A DNA stretch of 64,000 nucleotides, taken from assembly GCF_046530675.1 (NCBI RefSeq), contig NZ_CP172558.1, forward strand, positions 2,914,001 to 2,978,000. The letters run 5' to 3'. The DNA comes from Chitinibacter sp046530675. GTDB lineage: Bacteria; Pseudomonadota; Gammaproteobacteria; Burkholderiales; Chitinibacteraceae. The translations under genes and the position numbers were made by a program. The notes below the pieces were generated by a model that worked only from the letters and a program-made list of their open reading frames with translations, was not told the DNA's origin and searched no databases. Of the stretch, positions 1 through 9,299 are shown piece after piece; positions within the stretch are counted from its first letter, which is position 1; every line of letters starts with the position of its first letter.

Positions 1-441
1 GGCAATTCGCTGCCAAACAAGGTGTGGTTCGGCTAGCGTGTTGAGTTCTTCACGCAGTTGTTTGTCTGAGAACAACTGCGCCAATTCGGACAAAATCTGC
101 AAATGCAGGTCAGTGGCATTCGCCGGCACCAGCAGGACAAAAATCAGCGACACCGGCTTGCCATCCGGCGCATCAAACGGAATCGGCGTACTCAAGCGAA
201 CAAATGCGCCAGTCGCTTCTTTCAGCCCCTTGATCCGGCCATGCGGAATCGCTACACCTTGACCCAAGCCGGTTGAACCCAATTTCTCACGGGCAAACAG
301 ACTATCGAAAATCACGCTGCGCGCAATACCATGACTATTTTCAAATACGATGCCGACTTGCTCAAAAACGCGTTTTTTACTACCAACATCCAGATCAAGA
401 AAAACATTGCCGGTTGGTAGAATTTTGGTGATCAGGCTCAT
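1..441 (-). CDS. ptsN: PTS-Ntr EIIA protein PtsN (partial, 3' end off window)
   Basis: Nitrogen-phosphotransferase EIIA protein, a cytoplasmic regulator that is phosphorylated on histidine by NPr and signals nitrogen/potassium status rather than importing sugar. I read 147 codons from ATG at 441 to the left edge with no stop; the family is about 150-165 residues, so only the last few are missing. The EIIA type-2 fold shows the phosphoacceptor motif AIPHGR with His67. It is the last visible gene of the conserved lptC-lptA-lptB-rpoN-hpf-ptsN run, the usual proteobacterial order. It lies beyond a terminator that follows hpf, so it may have its own promoter in 442-557. Confidence 0.93.
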   Translation of the reverse strand, partial: MSLITKILPTGNVFLDLDVGSKKRVFEQVGIVFENSHGIARSVIFDSLFAREKLGSTGLGQGVAIPHGRIKGLKEATGAFVRLSTPIPFDAPDGKPVSLIFVLLVPANATDLHLQILSELAQLFSDKQLREELNTLAEPHLVWQRIA

Positions 442-557
442 GGTCTTGTATTGTGTTCCGTGTGAATCCGGTAATTGTAACTAATACCCAGACGGGTCGA
501 GGGATGGCAATAACTGCAGCAGAACGTCGTATTGTACTTGTCTTGAGGGGAAACAAA

Positions 558-585
558 AACGGGAACGACTCGCGGCGTTCCCGTT
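558..585 (-). terminator. Rho-independent terminator after hpf
   Basis: Perfect 10-bp inverted repeat AACGGGAACG / CGTTCCCGTT with an 8-nt loop. Read on the minus strand it is followed by GTTTTTGTTT. It starts 20 nt beyond the hpf stop codon. Confidence 0.8.
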
Positions 586-605
586 GTATTGCTTACGCAA
601 CGAAA

Positions 606-932
606 TTATTCTTCAATCACCGCTTGGTGTTTGATTGCTTCGTTGCGGTGCGATGATTGTTTTTCTTTATGTTTGACCACCTGACGATCCAGTTTGTCCA
701 TCAGAATATCAATCGCGGCGTACAAATCTTCCTCAATTGCCTCAACGTGAATGTCTTTACCGCTCACATGCACGGTAACCTCGGCTTTATGCTGCAGTTT
801 GTCTACCGAAAGAATCACCGTTGCATCAATTACGTTGTCAAAATGACGAATCACGCGTTCGATTTTGCTGGTGACATACTCACGGATAGCTGGAGTAACT
901 TCAAGATGATGACCGCTGATATTGAGGTTCAT
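606..932 (-). CDS. hpf: Ribosome hibernation promoting factor (HPF/RaiA family)
   Basis: 108-residue short-form hibernation factor. The family binds the decoding region of the 30S subunit and promotes 100S dimers or blocks translation in stationary phase; older annotations call it sigma-54 modulation protein. The N-terminal MNLNISGHHLEVTPAIREYV and the basic helix DKLDRQVVKHKEKQ are typical, and there is no long C-terminal dimerisation domain. ATG at 932 is preceded by a strong AAGGAGC ribosome site. It lies 31 nt downstream of rpoN on the same strand, the conserved arrangement, and is closed by a terminator. Confidence 0.93.
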   Translation of the reverse strand: MNLNISGHHLEVTPAIREYVTSKIERVIRHFDNVIDATVILSVDKLQHKAEVTVHVSGKDIHVEAIEEDLYAAIDILMDKLDRQVVKHKEKQSSHRNEAIKHQAVIEE

Positions 933-963
933 AGTATTGCTCCTTCGATTTTATATCGCCTTG

Positions 964-2355
964 TTACAGGCTTTTGCGCTGGCTGGCAGGCACGATATTC
1001 AGTGACTCCCGGTACTTGGCCACGGTGCGCCGCGCTACTGCAACACCCTGCCTTGCGAGTTCTTCTGTTATAGCATTATCCGATAAAGGTTTCTTCGGAT
1101 TTTCCTGGGCGACCAGTTGTTTGATCAAGGCTTTGATCGCTGTCGCCGAATTTTCCCCGCCATTGTCATTTTCAACATGGCTGCCGAAGAAGTATTTGTA
1201 CTCCAGAACACCCCGTGGTGTCAGCATAAATTTTTGTGTTGTCACCCGTGAAATCGTCGATTCATGCAAATCAAGTTCATCGGCAATATCACGCAATACC
1301 AGTGGCTTCATTGCCACTTCACCATATTCGAAAAAAGCCTGCTGACGTTCGACAATCGCTTGAGCAACGCGCAAAATCGTACTACCGCGCTGCTCTATGC
1401 TCTTGATTAGCCACCTAGCCTCCTGAAGCTGCCCGGCCAGACTCTCGCCAGCATCACCCTGTAATAAACGGGCGTACATTTCATTCACTTTCAGTTTGGG
1501 CTGTGCGGCCTGATTGAGGCGAGCAATCCAGCGTCCTCGGACTTTCTGCACCAGTACATCCGGTACAACATACCGGGTGGTATCGCCTCCCCAGTTGGCT
1601 GCCGGGCGCGGATTCAAACTCCGGACAATTTGTTGTGCCTGACGCAATTGCTCATCATTACACTGCAATTGCTTCTTAAGCCTGACGAAATCACGCACTG
1701 CCAACAATTCGAGTCCATTTTCAATCAGGCTTTTTGCCAAAGCTACAGCAGCAGATGGGGGCACGGCTTTGAGCTGAAGCAAAAGACATTCAGACAGGCT
1801 GCGCGCGCCAACACCCAAAGGCTCCAGCTGCATCAGATACTGATGCGCCGTCCTGAGTTCCTCCGGCTCCAGCTCCAGTTCAGTGATCAAATCTTGCGGG
1901 AGTTGCGAGAAAATTTCATCCAGTTCCTGCACCAGCAAGCCGTCTTCATCCAGCGCCTCGACCAGCAAGGCGAGCAAGGCATGATCGCGCTCTGACAATC
2001 CCAGCAAACGCGCCTGAGCAAGCAGGTAATCGCGCAAAGTATCTTCAATCGCAACTCGCAAAGTGGGATCATGTTCGTCGTCATCGTCAAATGACGAGCC
2101 ACTTCTGACATCATCCCAGCGCAAGCCATCCTGATCTTCAGCGCTGTAATCATTGACCTCGGAGGGCGTTTGCTCCTGCGTTTCGACCGAGTCCCCCCCC
2201 ATTTCCTCACGTTCGAGCAATGGGTTATCCGCCAGATACTGGTCAAGTTCTTGATTAAATTCAAGCGTGGAAAGCTGCAACAGTTTGATCGACTGTTGCA
2301 GTTGGGGAGTCAGATTAAGCTGTTGCGACATGCGCAACTGCAAAGATTGCTTCAT
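964..2355 (-). CDS. rpoN: RNA polymerase sigma-54 factor RpoN
   Basis: 463-residue sigma-54. Region I (residues 1-45) is the glutamine/leucine-rich activator-contacting segment starting MKQSLQLRMSQQLNLTPQLQ. Region II (about 50-110) is acidic. The C-terminus has the helix-turn-helix and the RpoN box ARRTVAKYRE at about 441-450, which reads the -24 promoter element. It directs transcription that needs enhancer-binding ATPases. It follows lptB by 12 nt and precedes hpf. A run of eight C (2193-2200) lies in the acidic region coding sequence. Confidence 0.97.
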   Translation of the reverse strand: MKQSLQLRMSQQLNLTPQLQQSIKLLQLSTLEFNQELDQYLADNPLLEREEMGGDSVETQEQTPSEVNDYSAEDQDGLRWDDVRSGSSFDDDDEHDPTLRVAIEDTLRDYLLAQARLLGLSERDHALLALLVEALDEDGLLVQELDEIFSQLPQDLITELELEPEELRTAHQYLMQLEPLGVGARSLSECLLLQLKAVPPSAAVALAKSLIENGLELLAVRDFVRLKKQLQCNDEQLRQAQQIVRSLNPRPAANWGGDTTRYVVPDVLVQKVRGRWIARLNQAAQPKLKVNEMYARLLQGDAGESLAGQLQEARWLIKSIEQRGSTILRVAQAIVERQQAFFEYGEVAMKPLVLRDIADELDLHESTISRVTTQKFMLTPRGVLEYKYFFGSHVENDNGGENSATAIKALIKQLVAQENPKKPLSDNAITEELARQGVAVARRTVAKYRESLNIVPASQRKSL

Positions 2356-2367
2356 AGCGCCAGCAGG

Positions 2368-3090
2368 TTACATGCGGAAGTGCTCGCCCAGATAAACCCG
2401 GCGAACTTCTTCATTATTGACAATCTCATCAGGTTTGCCAGACGCCATTACCGAGCCTTCCGAAATGATATAAGCCCGGTCACAAATACCCAATGTTTCA
2501 CGGACATTATGGTCGGTAATGAGCACTCCAATTCCGCGCTCTTTCAAAAAGCCGATAATGCGCTGAATATCGATCACTGCAATCGGGTCAACACCGGCAA
2601 AGGGCTCGTCCAGCAAAACAAATTGTGGATTGGACGCCAGCGCGCGCGCAATTTCAACCCGGCGACGCTCCCCCCCCGACAGGCTCATCGCATTACTGTC
2701 ACGTAAATGGCCGACGTGCAGATCATGCAGCAATTCATCAAGCCGATCTTCAATTTGCGCTTTATCGGTGTAATGCAGTTCAAGCACCGCCTGAATATTT
2801 TCGGCTACGGTCATTTTGCGGAAAATTGATGCCTCCTGCGGCAAATAACCCAAACCAGAACGCGCGCGCTTGTGGATCGGTTGCTGACTGACATCAAGGC
2901 CATTGAGCTCGATCATGCCCTGATCCATCTTGACCAGACCAACGATCATATAAAAACTAGTCGTTTTCCCTGCACCATTCGGTCCTAGCAAACCAACCAC
3001 TTCGCCGCTGCTGACCTCGATGGATACATCGCGAACGACAGTGCGTTTTTTATAACTTTTCTGCAAATGCTGGGCTTTGAGTGTGCTCAT
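2368..3090 (-). CDS. lptB: LPS export ABC transporter ATP-binding protein LptB
   Basis: 240-residue cytoplasmic ATPase of the LptB2FGC complex that extracts lipopolysaccharide from the inner membrane and pushes it along the LptA bridge. Walker A GPNGAGKTT at 36-44, Q-loop GYLPQEASIF, signature LSGGE at 137-141, Walker B ending FVLLDEP at about 157-163 and the H-loop ITDHNVRE are all present. It starts 5 nt after the lptA stop, in the conserved kdsC-lptC-lptA-lptB order. Confidence 0.97.
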   Translation of the reverse strand: MSTLKAQHLQKSYKKRTVVRDVSIEVSSGEVVGLLGPNGAGKTTSFYMIVGLVKMDQGMIELNGLDVSQQPIHKRARSGLGYLPQEASIFRKMTVAENIQAVLELHYTDKAQIEDRLDELLHDLHVGHLRDSNAMSLSGGERRRVEIARALASNPQFVLLDEPFAGVDPIAVIDIQRIIGFLKERGIGVLITDHNVRETLGICDRAYIISEGSVMASGKPDEIVNNEEVRRVYLGEHFRM

Positions 3091-3095
3091 TCGAT

Positions 3096-3614
3096 TTATT
3101 CTTTACTCACTGGCTTGCTGGCAGTTTCTGATGCCTTCACTTTCGGCGTCAAAGTAATATTGACCCGATTACCGGCCTTGCTCTGAGCTTGGTAAAACTC
3201 GGTATTCATGTCGTAGGTGATTTTATCGCCCACAACCAGATCCTGATGGCGCTTCACCCAAGCTTTATCCAATAAAATCATAAAACCTTTGGCGCCGTCG
3301 TAATCGAAACGCAAGGCTTCAGCGTTTAACAACTCACCCGAATCGAGTTTTTGCTTAAAGCGCACAGGCCGACCTTCACCTTGCGAAAACTGATTGCCTT
3401 GCTCATCTTGTCGCGTCGTGAGTTTGTCGGCACGGATAACCATTGTGCCCTGCGTTACGATCACATTACCCGTGCAAACACTTTGCTGGGTTTTCTGATC
3501 CAGCGCACAATTATCTGCGACGATATTCATCGGTTTTTCGCGGTCAGCCGTTTCTGCCTGTGCAGAGTTATTGAGCAGCAGCACCAGTAAGGGCAGTACG
3601 AGCGGTCGGAACAT
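3096..3614 (-). CDS. lptA: LPS periplasmic bridge protein LptA
   Basis: 172-residue periplasmic OstA-fold protein that links LptC in the inner membrane to LptDE in the outer membrane. A signal peptide is clear (MFRPLVLPLLVLLLNNSAQA, cleavage after residue 20), followed by the beta-jellyroll pattern NIVADNCALDQKTQQSVCTG. Its start overlaps the end of lptC by 47 nt in another frame, which suggests translational coupling. Confidence 0.92.
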   Translation of the reverse strand: MFRPLVLPLLVLLLNNSAQAETADREKPMNIVADNCALDQKTQQSVCTGNVIVTQGTMVIRADKLTTRQDEQGNQFSQGEGRPVRFKQKLDSGELLNAEALRFDYDGAKGFMILLDKAWVKRHQDLVVGDKITYDMNTEFYQAQSKAGNRVNITLTPKVKASETASKPVSKE

Positions 3615-4167
3615 AAGTCATTTTTACCTGAGATTTTAAAAAAAGCGTTTGTACCTTGTTGTCAGCAATAAAACCAACGGCCTGAGCATGGTGCGGCCCC
3701 ATATCTGCCACCACCGATGCCTCGGAATGTGCCTGTTGTGATTGCTGGTCAATCCAGATATCACGCGTGCGAAGAATCAACTCGGCCTGCCCGTCAAACG
3801 GCGCTCTGCGCAATTCGACATCATCATAAATCCAGACTTGCGAGCCCTTGAAAATGCTTTTGCCACGCACGCCGACTACCGTCACTGTGGGCTTTCCCGC
3901 TTCGGTCTGTACCAGTTTGGGCTGACTGAACAACAAGGTGTCTTGCTCACGCGTATGGGTCATTTCACTGGCGATTAATTCGGAGCGTTTGATGCCCTGT
4001 TCGTCAAAGCGCTGCAGAACACCGTATTTGATGTGCATATCAGGTTGCGTTGGATCGCTTTCCTTTTGCATCACAACATCAATCGCCGCCCGACTCAAGC
4101 CCCAAATTAATGCGCCGATCAGCAACAATAACACCAGCGGCAAAGCCCAGATCGTTAGGTTTCTCAA
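3568..4167 (-). CDS. lptC: LPS export protein LptC
   Basis: 199-residue bitopic inner-membrane protein that docks LptA onto LptB2FG. One N-terminal membrane helix (about 5-23) precedes a periplasmic LptC/OstA-like beta domain. I use a TTG start at 4167: it begins MRNLTIWALPLVLLLL, and an AGGA ribosome site lies a few nt upstream. An ATG further in would remove the membrane anchor. It lies 9 nt downstream of kdsC and overlaps lptA. Confidence 0.9.
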   Translation of the reverse strand: MRNLTIWALPLVLLLLIGALIWGLSRAAIDVVMQKESDPTQPDMHIKYGVLQRFDEQGIKRSELIASEMTHTREQDTLLFSQPKLVQTEAGKPTVTVVGVRGKSIFKGSQVWIYDDVELRRAPFDGQAELILRTRDIWIDQQSQQAHSEASVVADMGPHHAQAVGFIADNKVQTLFLKSQVKMTYVPTARTALTGAAAQ

Positions 4168-4176
4168 AATCCGATC

Positions 4177-4704
4177 CTATTGCAAATAGGGAGCCAGCGC
4201 AGCGTCCAGCGTTCCCTGGCTTGCCATAATCAGCTCACACACTTCGCGCACCGCACCGTGACCGCCTTGGCGCCCCGTCACATAATGCGCGTTTTGCAGC
4301 ACTAGTTCAGGAGCAGCTGGCACTGCGACCGCGAATGCAACACGGCGCATGACCGGCAAATCGATCACATCGTCGCCCATAAAGCCACATTGCTCTGGCG
4401 TCACACCGGCCTTGGCGATCAATGCCTGAAAAGACTGCAGCTTGTCATGAGCGCCCTGAAACAGAAAATCAATACCCAGATTTCGTGCCCGGTGCTCAAC
4501 CAGTTTTGAATTGCGCCCGGTAATAATCGCCAGTTTCACACCGCTGTTTTTTAACATTTTCAGTCCGTGACCATCGAGCGAATTGAAGGCTTTCAATTCT
4601 TCACCCGCATCGGTGTAATACAAACTGCCGTCGGTCATCACACCGTCCACATCGAAAATCATTAAGCGAACCTGTTTGGCGCACTCATTCACACGCTCTG
4701 TCAT
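4177..4704 (-). CDS. kdsC: 3-deoxy-D-manno-octulosonate 8-phosphate phosphatase KdsC
   Basis: 175-residue HAD-superfamily phosphatase that releases KDO from KDO-8-P for the lipopolysaccharide core. The nucleophile motif FDVDGVMTDG (Asp18, Asp20) and the later GDDVIDLPVM motif match the KdsC subfamily, which lacks a large cap and works as a tetramer. The open frame extends 17 codons upstream, but that extension lies in a 49-bp intergenic repeat, so I place the start at ATG 4704 (MTERVNECAK). Downstream of kdsD, upstream of lptC. Confidence 0.94.
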   Translation of the reverse strand: MTERVNECAKQVRLMIFDVDGVMTDGSLYYTDAGEELKAFNSLDGHGLKMLKNSGVKLAIITGRNSKLVEHRARNLGIDFLFQGAHDKLQSFQALIAKAGVTPEQCGFMGDDVIDLPVMRRVAFAVAVPAAPELVLQNAHYVTGRQGGHGAVREVCELIMASQGTLDAALAPYLQ

Positions 4705-4720
4705 CCAATCCGTCCTACAG

Positions 4721-4769
4721 GGGTATAGACACCCAAGCCAATACCACCAACACACACCAAAGAATACCC
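4721..4769. repeat. 49-bp ATACCC-ended repeat, copy A
   Basis: Begins GGGTATAGAC and ends AGAATACCC. With one extra flanking base on each side the arms become GGGGTAT/ATACCCC. It starts 1 nt past the kdsD stop codon and ends 16 nt before the kdsC start, so it is probably co-transcribed. Confidence 0.75.
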
Positions 4770-4770
4770 C

Positions 4771-5736
4771 CTAAACAACACGAGCCCGCAACAGGTCGTG
4801 CATATTCAGGGCGCCCACTAACTGGCCGTTCTCCATCACCAGCAAGCCATTAATTCTGCGCTCTTCCATCACCGCAACCGCCTCGGCCGCCAAGCGCTGA
4901 GACTCTATGGTAGCAGGATTACGCGTCATTACCTCAGCAACGGGTGTCGCGCGCAAATCAAAGTTTCGATCCAGTGTGCGGCGCAAATCACCATCGGTAT
5001 ACACACCCGTCAATTGATCATTCGCATCGACAACCGCAGTCATCCCCATTCCTTTGCGGCTGATTTCCAGCAAGGCATCACGCAAGGGCATAGATTCTTT
5101 CACCACCGGCAGCGCATCACCGGCATGCATCAGATCACGAACATGAACCAGCAAGCGTCGTCCCAGACTTCCGCCCGGATGCGAAAGTGCAAAGTCATCA
5201 GCCTCAAATCCCCGAGCCTCCAGCAATGCCACGGCCAGCGCATCACCCAAGGCCAACGCCGCAGTCGTACTCGCAGTCGGAGCAAGATTAAGCGGGCAAG
5301 CCTCTTCAGCAACCCCAACGTCCAGATGAATTTTCGCTTCCTGTGCCAAGGTTGACTTTGAGTTGCCTGTCAAAGAAATCATCGGCACTGCCAATCGTTT
5401 CAAACTGGGCAGAATCGTCAGCACTTCGTCACTTTCACCAGAATTGGACAAAACCAGCACCAGATCCTGCCGGGTAATCATCCCCAGATCACCATGCGCG
5501 GCCTCGGCCGGATGAACAAACAGTGCCGGGGTTCCGGTACTGGCCATCGTTGCCGCAATTTTACGGGCAATATGGCCGGATTTACCCATTCCCATCACCA
5601 CAACACGCCCCGAACAGGCAAGAATCAACTGACAGGCTTGGTTAAACAGAGTTTCATCCAGCCGTGAGGCAATAGATGCAATCGCCTGCGCCTCTACCGT
5701 CAAAACGCGGCAAGCCGTACTGTGTGCGTTATGCAT
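4771..5736 (-). CDS. kdsD: D-arabinose 5-phosphate isomerase KdsD/KpsF family
   Basis: 321-residue isomerase converting ribulose-5-P to arabinose-5-P, the first committed step to KDO. The N-terminal SIS domain (about 35-170) has VVMGMGKSGHIARKIAATMA, HPAEAAHGDLGM and LSNSGESDE. Two CBS domains follow (about 205-320), the last ending NGLLVMENGQLVGALNMHDL. Length fits the family. It is the first gene of the KDO/LPS-export run; the 121 nt upstream is shared with the divergent antiporter gene. Confidence 0.95.
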   Translation of the reverse strand: MHNAHSTACRVLTVEAQAIASIASRLDETLFNQACQLILACSGRVVVMGMGKSGHIARKIAATMASTGTPALFVHPAEAAHGDLGMITRQDLVLVLSNSGESDEVLTILPSLKRLAVPMISLTGNSKSTLAQEAKIHLDVGVAEEACPLNLAPTASTTAALALGDALAVALLEARGFEADDFALSHPGGSLGRRLLVHVRDLMHAGDALPVVKESMPLRDALLEISRKGMGMTAVVDANDQLTGVYTDGDLRRTLDRNFDLRATPVAEVMTRNPATIESQRLAAEAVAVMEERRINGLLVMENGQLVGALNMHDLLRARVV

Positions 5737-5920
5737 TCTTCAAAGTCGTCAGGAATATTTTTCGAGTCCGAATTATAAAAGACCTGGCCGCCAGATAACA
5801 GCAATCAGGTATAAAACAATTTGCTTCAGTTATACTTACAGCAAACAAAACCTTAAATTGAGGGATAAATCAACCTCGCCCCGTTTTACAGACACTAACA
5901 TCGAGAATCCATTACACCGT

Positions 5921-7894
5921 ATGTCGTCCACTCTGCAAAGCCTGCTATTTCTCCTTGCTACCGCAGTCATCACGGTAGTGATCTTTCGCCAGATCAAGCT
6001 TCCACCGATGCTGGGCTATCTGCTGATCGGCATGGCCATTGGCCCACATGCACTGGGCGTGATTCCATCCAGCGAAGAAGCAAGTCATTTGGCTGAGTTT
6101 GGTGTCGTTTTTTTGATGTTTACACTAGGCTTGGAATTCAATTTGGCCAAACTCAGCGCCATGCGACACATCGTCCTCGGCTTAGGTTTAGCCCAAGTTT
6201 TATCCATGCTGGCTCTGGTCGGTTCTGCTGCACTTTTACTAGGTTTAAGCTGGCAAGTCGGATTGGCGCTAGGTGCCGCGATGGCCATGTCGTCGACAGC
6301 AATGGTTTCCAAGTTGCTGACTGATCGCAATGAGCTGCAAACACCACACGGACAAAATGCTTTCGGGATTTTATTATTTCAGGATCTTGCAGTTGTTCCG
6401 TTTCTGATCATGATTCCGGTGCTGGGGCAACCTGCCGAGCAACTTACCAGCTCACTCGGATTTGCCGCGCTCAAAATCATCGTCGTTCTCACCTTGCTAC
6501 TCTGGCTCGGCCAAAAATTGATGCGCCCTTGGTTCAATCTGGTGGCTCGCCAGCATTCGAGCGAATTATTCATGCTCAATATCCTGCTCATTACCCTGGG
6601 GATTGCCTGGCTAACCGAACTGGCGGGGCTTTCGCTGGCGCTCGGCGCATTTCTTGCTGGCATGCTGATTGCCGAAACCGAATATCGCTACCAAGTCGAA
6701 GACGACATTCGACCTTTCCGCGATTTATTGCTCGGCCTGTTTTTCGTTATCGTCGGGATGAATCTGAACTTCGCCATCTTACTGGATCAATGGCCTTTGA
6801 TTTGTGTGCTGGTTTTGATTTTGGGGCCCATCAAGGTCATGATCATTACTGCGCTGGCACGCCTGTTTGGCAATTCAGCCGGAGCTGCGTGGCGTACCGG
6901 CTTTGCCTTAGGGCAAGGTGGGGAATTTGCTTTTGTTTTGCTGGCACTGGCTGCGGGAGAACAAATCATTCCCCCTGCAATCAATCAAAGTACCGTCGCT
7001 GCAATTATTGTTTCGATGCTGATTACGCCCTTTTTGATTCAGCACTCAGACAAACTGGTATTGCGTCTGGCTAGCTCGGAGTGGATGAATCTGGCAACCA
7101 ATTTGCACCAGATTGCGGTACGAAGCATGGCCAATACCGGCCATGTCATTTTGTGCGGTTATGGGCGCAGTGGACAATCGCTGGGACGGATTCTGCATTC
7201 GGAGCATATTAATTTTTTCGCCCTCGACCTCGACCCGGAAAAAGTCCGTGAAGCTGGCGCTGCGGGTGAATCGGTGGTGTACGGCGATGCGGCAAAACGG
7301 GAAGTGCTCATTGCCGCTGGACTGATGCGTGCCCGTGCGCTGATTGTGACTTATGCAGAGACGCACTCGGCAATGAAAATACTGGAAATGGTGCATCAGA
7401 TTCGCCCCGAACTCCCCGTAATTGTCCGCACCCAGGACGACAGTGACATTGACTTACTTAAAAATGCCGGAGCCGCCGAAGTCGTCGCCGAAATCATGGA
7501 AGGCAGTCTGATGTTGGCTTCTCATACAATGATGCTGCTCGGCGTACCACTCAATAAAGTGGTACGCCGGATTCGTGAAGTGCGGGAAGCACGTTACCAA
7601 TTAATCCGGGGTTTTTATCGCGGCACCCACGAAGAGAGCGACGAGTCAGACCGGCAGCAACCACGTTTGCATTCTGTACAGTTGACGCAGAACGCCCATG
7701 CGATTGGTTATCAAATCGGCGAACTCGGATTGAATGAACTGCATATTGAAGTGCGTAGCATACGCAGAAAAAACCAGCCGTCGATTCAACCCGATGAACA
7801 ATTCCAGCTGCAAAATGGCGATGTCATCGTTTTGCTTGGTGTCCCTGAAAATCTGGCTGCAGCAGAAATGCTATTGCTACAAGGTAATCGATAA
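5921..7894 (+). CDS. CPA2-family monovalent cation:proton antiporter (KefB/KefC/YbaL type)
   Basis: 657-residue antiporter. Residues 1-390 hold about 12 membrane helices of the Na/H exchanger fold, with LGLEFNLAKL and the helix GIAWLTELAGLSLALGAFLAGM. A cytoplasmic TrkA-N/RCK domain starts at about 407 (GHVILCGYGRSGQSLGRIL, a Rossmann dinucleotide loop), followed by a TrkA-C-like end. These proteins exchange K+ or Na+ for protons, often gated by nucleotide or glutathione ligands. The open frame starts at a TTG at 5858, but ATG 5921 begins directly before helix 1 and is preferred. No glutathione-specific ancillary gene is adjacent, so I do not name it kefB or kefC. Confidence 0.9.
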   Translation: MSSTLQSLLFLLATAVITVVIFRQIKLPPMLGYLLIGMAIGPHALGVIPSSEEASHLAEFGVVFLMFTLGLEFNLAKLSAMRHIVLGLGLAQVLSMLALVGSAALLLGLSWQVGLALGAAMAMSSTAMVSKLLTDRNELQTPHGQNAFGILLFQDLAVVPFLIMIPVLGQPAEQLTSSLGFAALKIIVVLTLLLWLGQKLMRPWFNLVARQHSSELFMLNILLITLGIAWLTELAGLSLALGAFLAGMLIAETEYRYQVEDDIRPFRDLLLGLFFVIVGMNLNFAILLDQWPLICVLVLILGPIKVMIITALARLFGNSAGAAWRTGFALGQGGEFAFVLLALAAGEQIIPPAINQSTVAAIIVSMLITPFLIQHSDKLVLRLASSEWMNLATNLHQIAVRSMANTGHVILCGYGRSGQSLGRILHSEHINFFALDLDPEKVREAGAAGESVVYGDAAKREVLIAAGLMRARALIVTYAETHSAMKILEMVHQIRPELPVIVRTQDDSDIDLLKNAGAAEVVAEIMEGSLMLASHTMMLLGVPLNKVVRRIREVREARYQLIRGFYRGTHEESDESDRQQPRLHSVQLTQNAHAIGYQIGELGLNELHIEVRSIRRKNQPSIQPDEQFQLQNGDVIVLLGVPENLAAAEMLLLQGNR

Positions 7895-8040
7895 GCGATT
7901 ACTGCAACAGTTTGCATGCATAACACCAAGTCGCAGACAGTACGCATGCACAAGGAAGCATTATTACGTAAACACACAGCCATTAAGTCCTTGGTGACAA
8001 ACCTTCAGCCGGCCCGATTCAGCCGCTAGGCTCAGACACA

Positions 8041-8072
8041 AAAAATGGCGCTCATTTCAGAGCGCCATTTTT
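8041..8072. terminator. Bidirectional terminator between antiporter and degS-like gene
   Basis: Perfect 13-bp inverted repeat AAAAATGGCGCTC / GAGCGCCATTTTT with a 6-nt loop. It has an A-run on the left and a T-run on the right, so it can end both convergent genes. Confidence 0.85.
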
Positions 8073-8083
8073 ATACTACCAAT

Positions 8084-8132
8084 AGGTATACAACCACAAG
8101 CCATGTTTAAAACCGTCCAGCAAGCAATACCC
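8084..8132. repeat. 49-bp ATACCC-ended repeat, copy B
   Basis: Begins AGGTATACAA and ends GCAATACCC; the interior is less symmetrical than in other copies. It lies 2 nt beyond the stop codon of the degS-like gene, between that stop and the bidirectional terminator. Confidence 0.7.
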
Positions 8133-8134
8133 GG

Positions 8135-9286
8135 CTATTTTCGATTAAAAGTCGGTCGTTTACCAACCTCGACCTTAGCTTCAATCTGTTGACCTTCCCG
8201 GACAAAGGTCATAGAAACCATCTGTGCGGGCTTAAGTGCCGAAATGATATCCAGCATTCTGGCCGAATTGACCACCACCTTGCCATCAATCGATAACAAC
8301 ACATCACCCGGCCTCACTCCGGCATTGGCAGCCGGACCATTGCGCACCACACCTGCAATCAGAGCACCACGGGTATCGGGCAAACGGAATGATGAAGCCA
8401 GCTCGGCAGTCACATCCTGCACTTCAACGCCCAACCAGCCACGGGTGACGCTACCATCCTTGATCAAAGCCTCAATAATCTGCTTGACCGTCGTTGCCGG
8501 AATTGCAAAACCAATCCCCAGTGAACCGCCGGTTTTTGAATAAATTGCCGTATTGATGCCCAGCAAATCACCCCGAACATCGATCAGGGCACCGCCGGAA
8601 TTACCCGGGTTAATCGCAGCATCAGTCTGGATAAAGTTTTCAAACGTGTTAATTCCCAATTCGGAACGCCCTAAAGCCGAAACAATCCCCATCGTCACGG
8701 TTTGACCAACACCAAAAGGATTGCCAATTGCCAACACCACATCACCGATTTCTACCTTATCAGCGTCAGCAAAGCTGATCGCCGGCAAATCAGGCAAATC
8801 AATCTTGATCACGGCAATATCGGTATCCGGATCACTGCCAATCAGTTTGGCACTGGCAGTTCGACCATCAGAGAGCGCCACCTCGATTTCATCAGCCGCT
8901 TCGACCACATGATTATTGGTAACAATATACCCTTCAGCCGAGACCAGAACACCGGAACCTAGCGATGAGGGACGTTGTGCTTCATCACCCAAGCCACGAT
9001 CTCCGAAGAACCGGCGAAATAATGGATCGTTAAAAAGCGGATTGCGTGCTTGCCTGGCTTGTTGTGAAGTAAAAATATTAACGACCGACGGCTTGGCTTT
9101 TTTTGCAGCAGAACTATACGATAACTCTGCCGGAGCAGAAGCAACGGCACGGGATTCTTTGACCGTCACCACTGGCGCGCCCGTTGCAGGTTGCTGCAAC
9201 CACGCCGGCTTGAGCAAAGTCACCAAAAACCAGATCGCCAGGCCAACCGTGGCGGTTTGTGCGAAAATAAGCCAAAGTTTTTTCAT
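8135..9286 (-). CDS. DegS/AlgW-like periplasmic serine protease, single PDZ
   Basis: 383-residue S1C protease. One N-terminal membrane anchor (about 4-25), a trypsin-like domain with triad His126 (TNNHVV), Asp156 (DTDIAV) and Ser230 (GNSGGA), and one PDZ domain (about 270-365, with NAGVRPGDVLLSIDG). The anchor and single PDZ match DegS/AlgW rather than DegP, which has two PDZ domains and a cleaved signal. DegS starts the cascade that frees sigma-E when misfolded porins bind the PDZ; that role here is inferred. It is divergent from the Nif3-like gene with only 13 nt between the starts. Confidence 0.9.
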   Translation of the reverse strand: MKKLWLIFAQTATVGLAIWFLVTLLKPAWLQQPATGAPVVTVKESRAVASAPAELSYSSAAKKAKPSVVNIFTSQQARQARNPLFNDPLFRRFFGDRGLGDEAQRPSSLGSGVLVSAEGYIVTNNHVVEAADEIEVALSDGRTASAKLIGSDPDTDIAVIKIDLPDLPAISFADADKVEIGDVVLAIGNPFGVGQTVTMGIVSALGRSELGINTFENFIQTDAAINPGNSGGALIDVRGDLLGINTAIYSKTGGSLGIGFAIPATTVKQIIEALIKDGSVTRGWLGVEVQDVTAELASSFRLPDTRGALIAGVVRNGPAANAGVRPGDVLLSIDGKVVVNSARMLDIISALKPAQMVSMTFVREGQQIEAKVEVGKRPTFNRK

Positions 9287-9299
9287 ATCTTTAATCTTT

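Noticed and set aside
2193..2677. C8 runs in rpoN (2193-2200) and lptB (2670-2677), and similar C7-C8 runs at 33752, 36444 and 40231, as phase-variation tracts
   Set aside because: Runs of eight occur in the essential gene lptB and in rpoN, so this length alone is not evidence of switching. Only the 11-G tract stands out.
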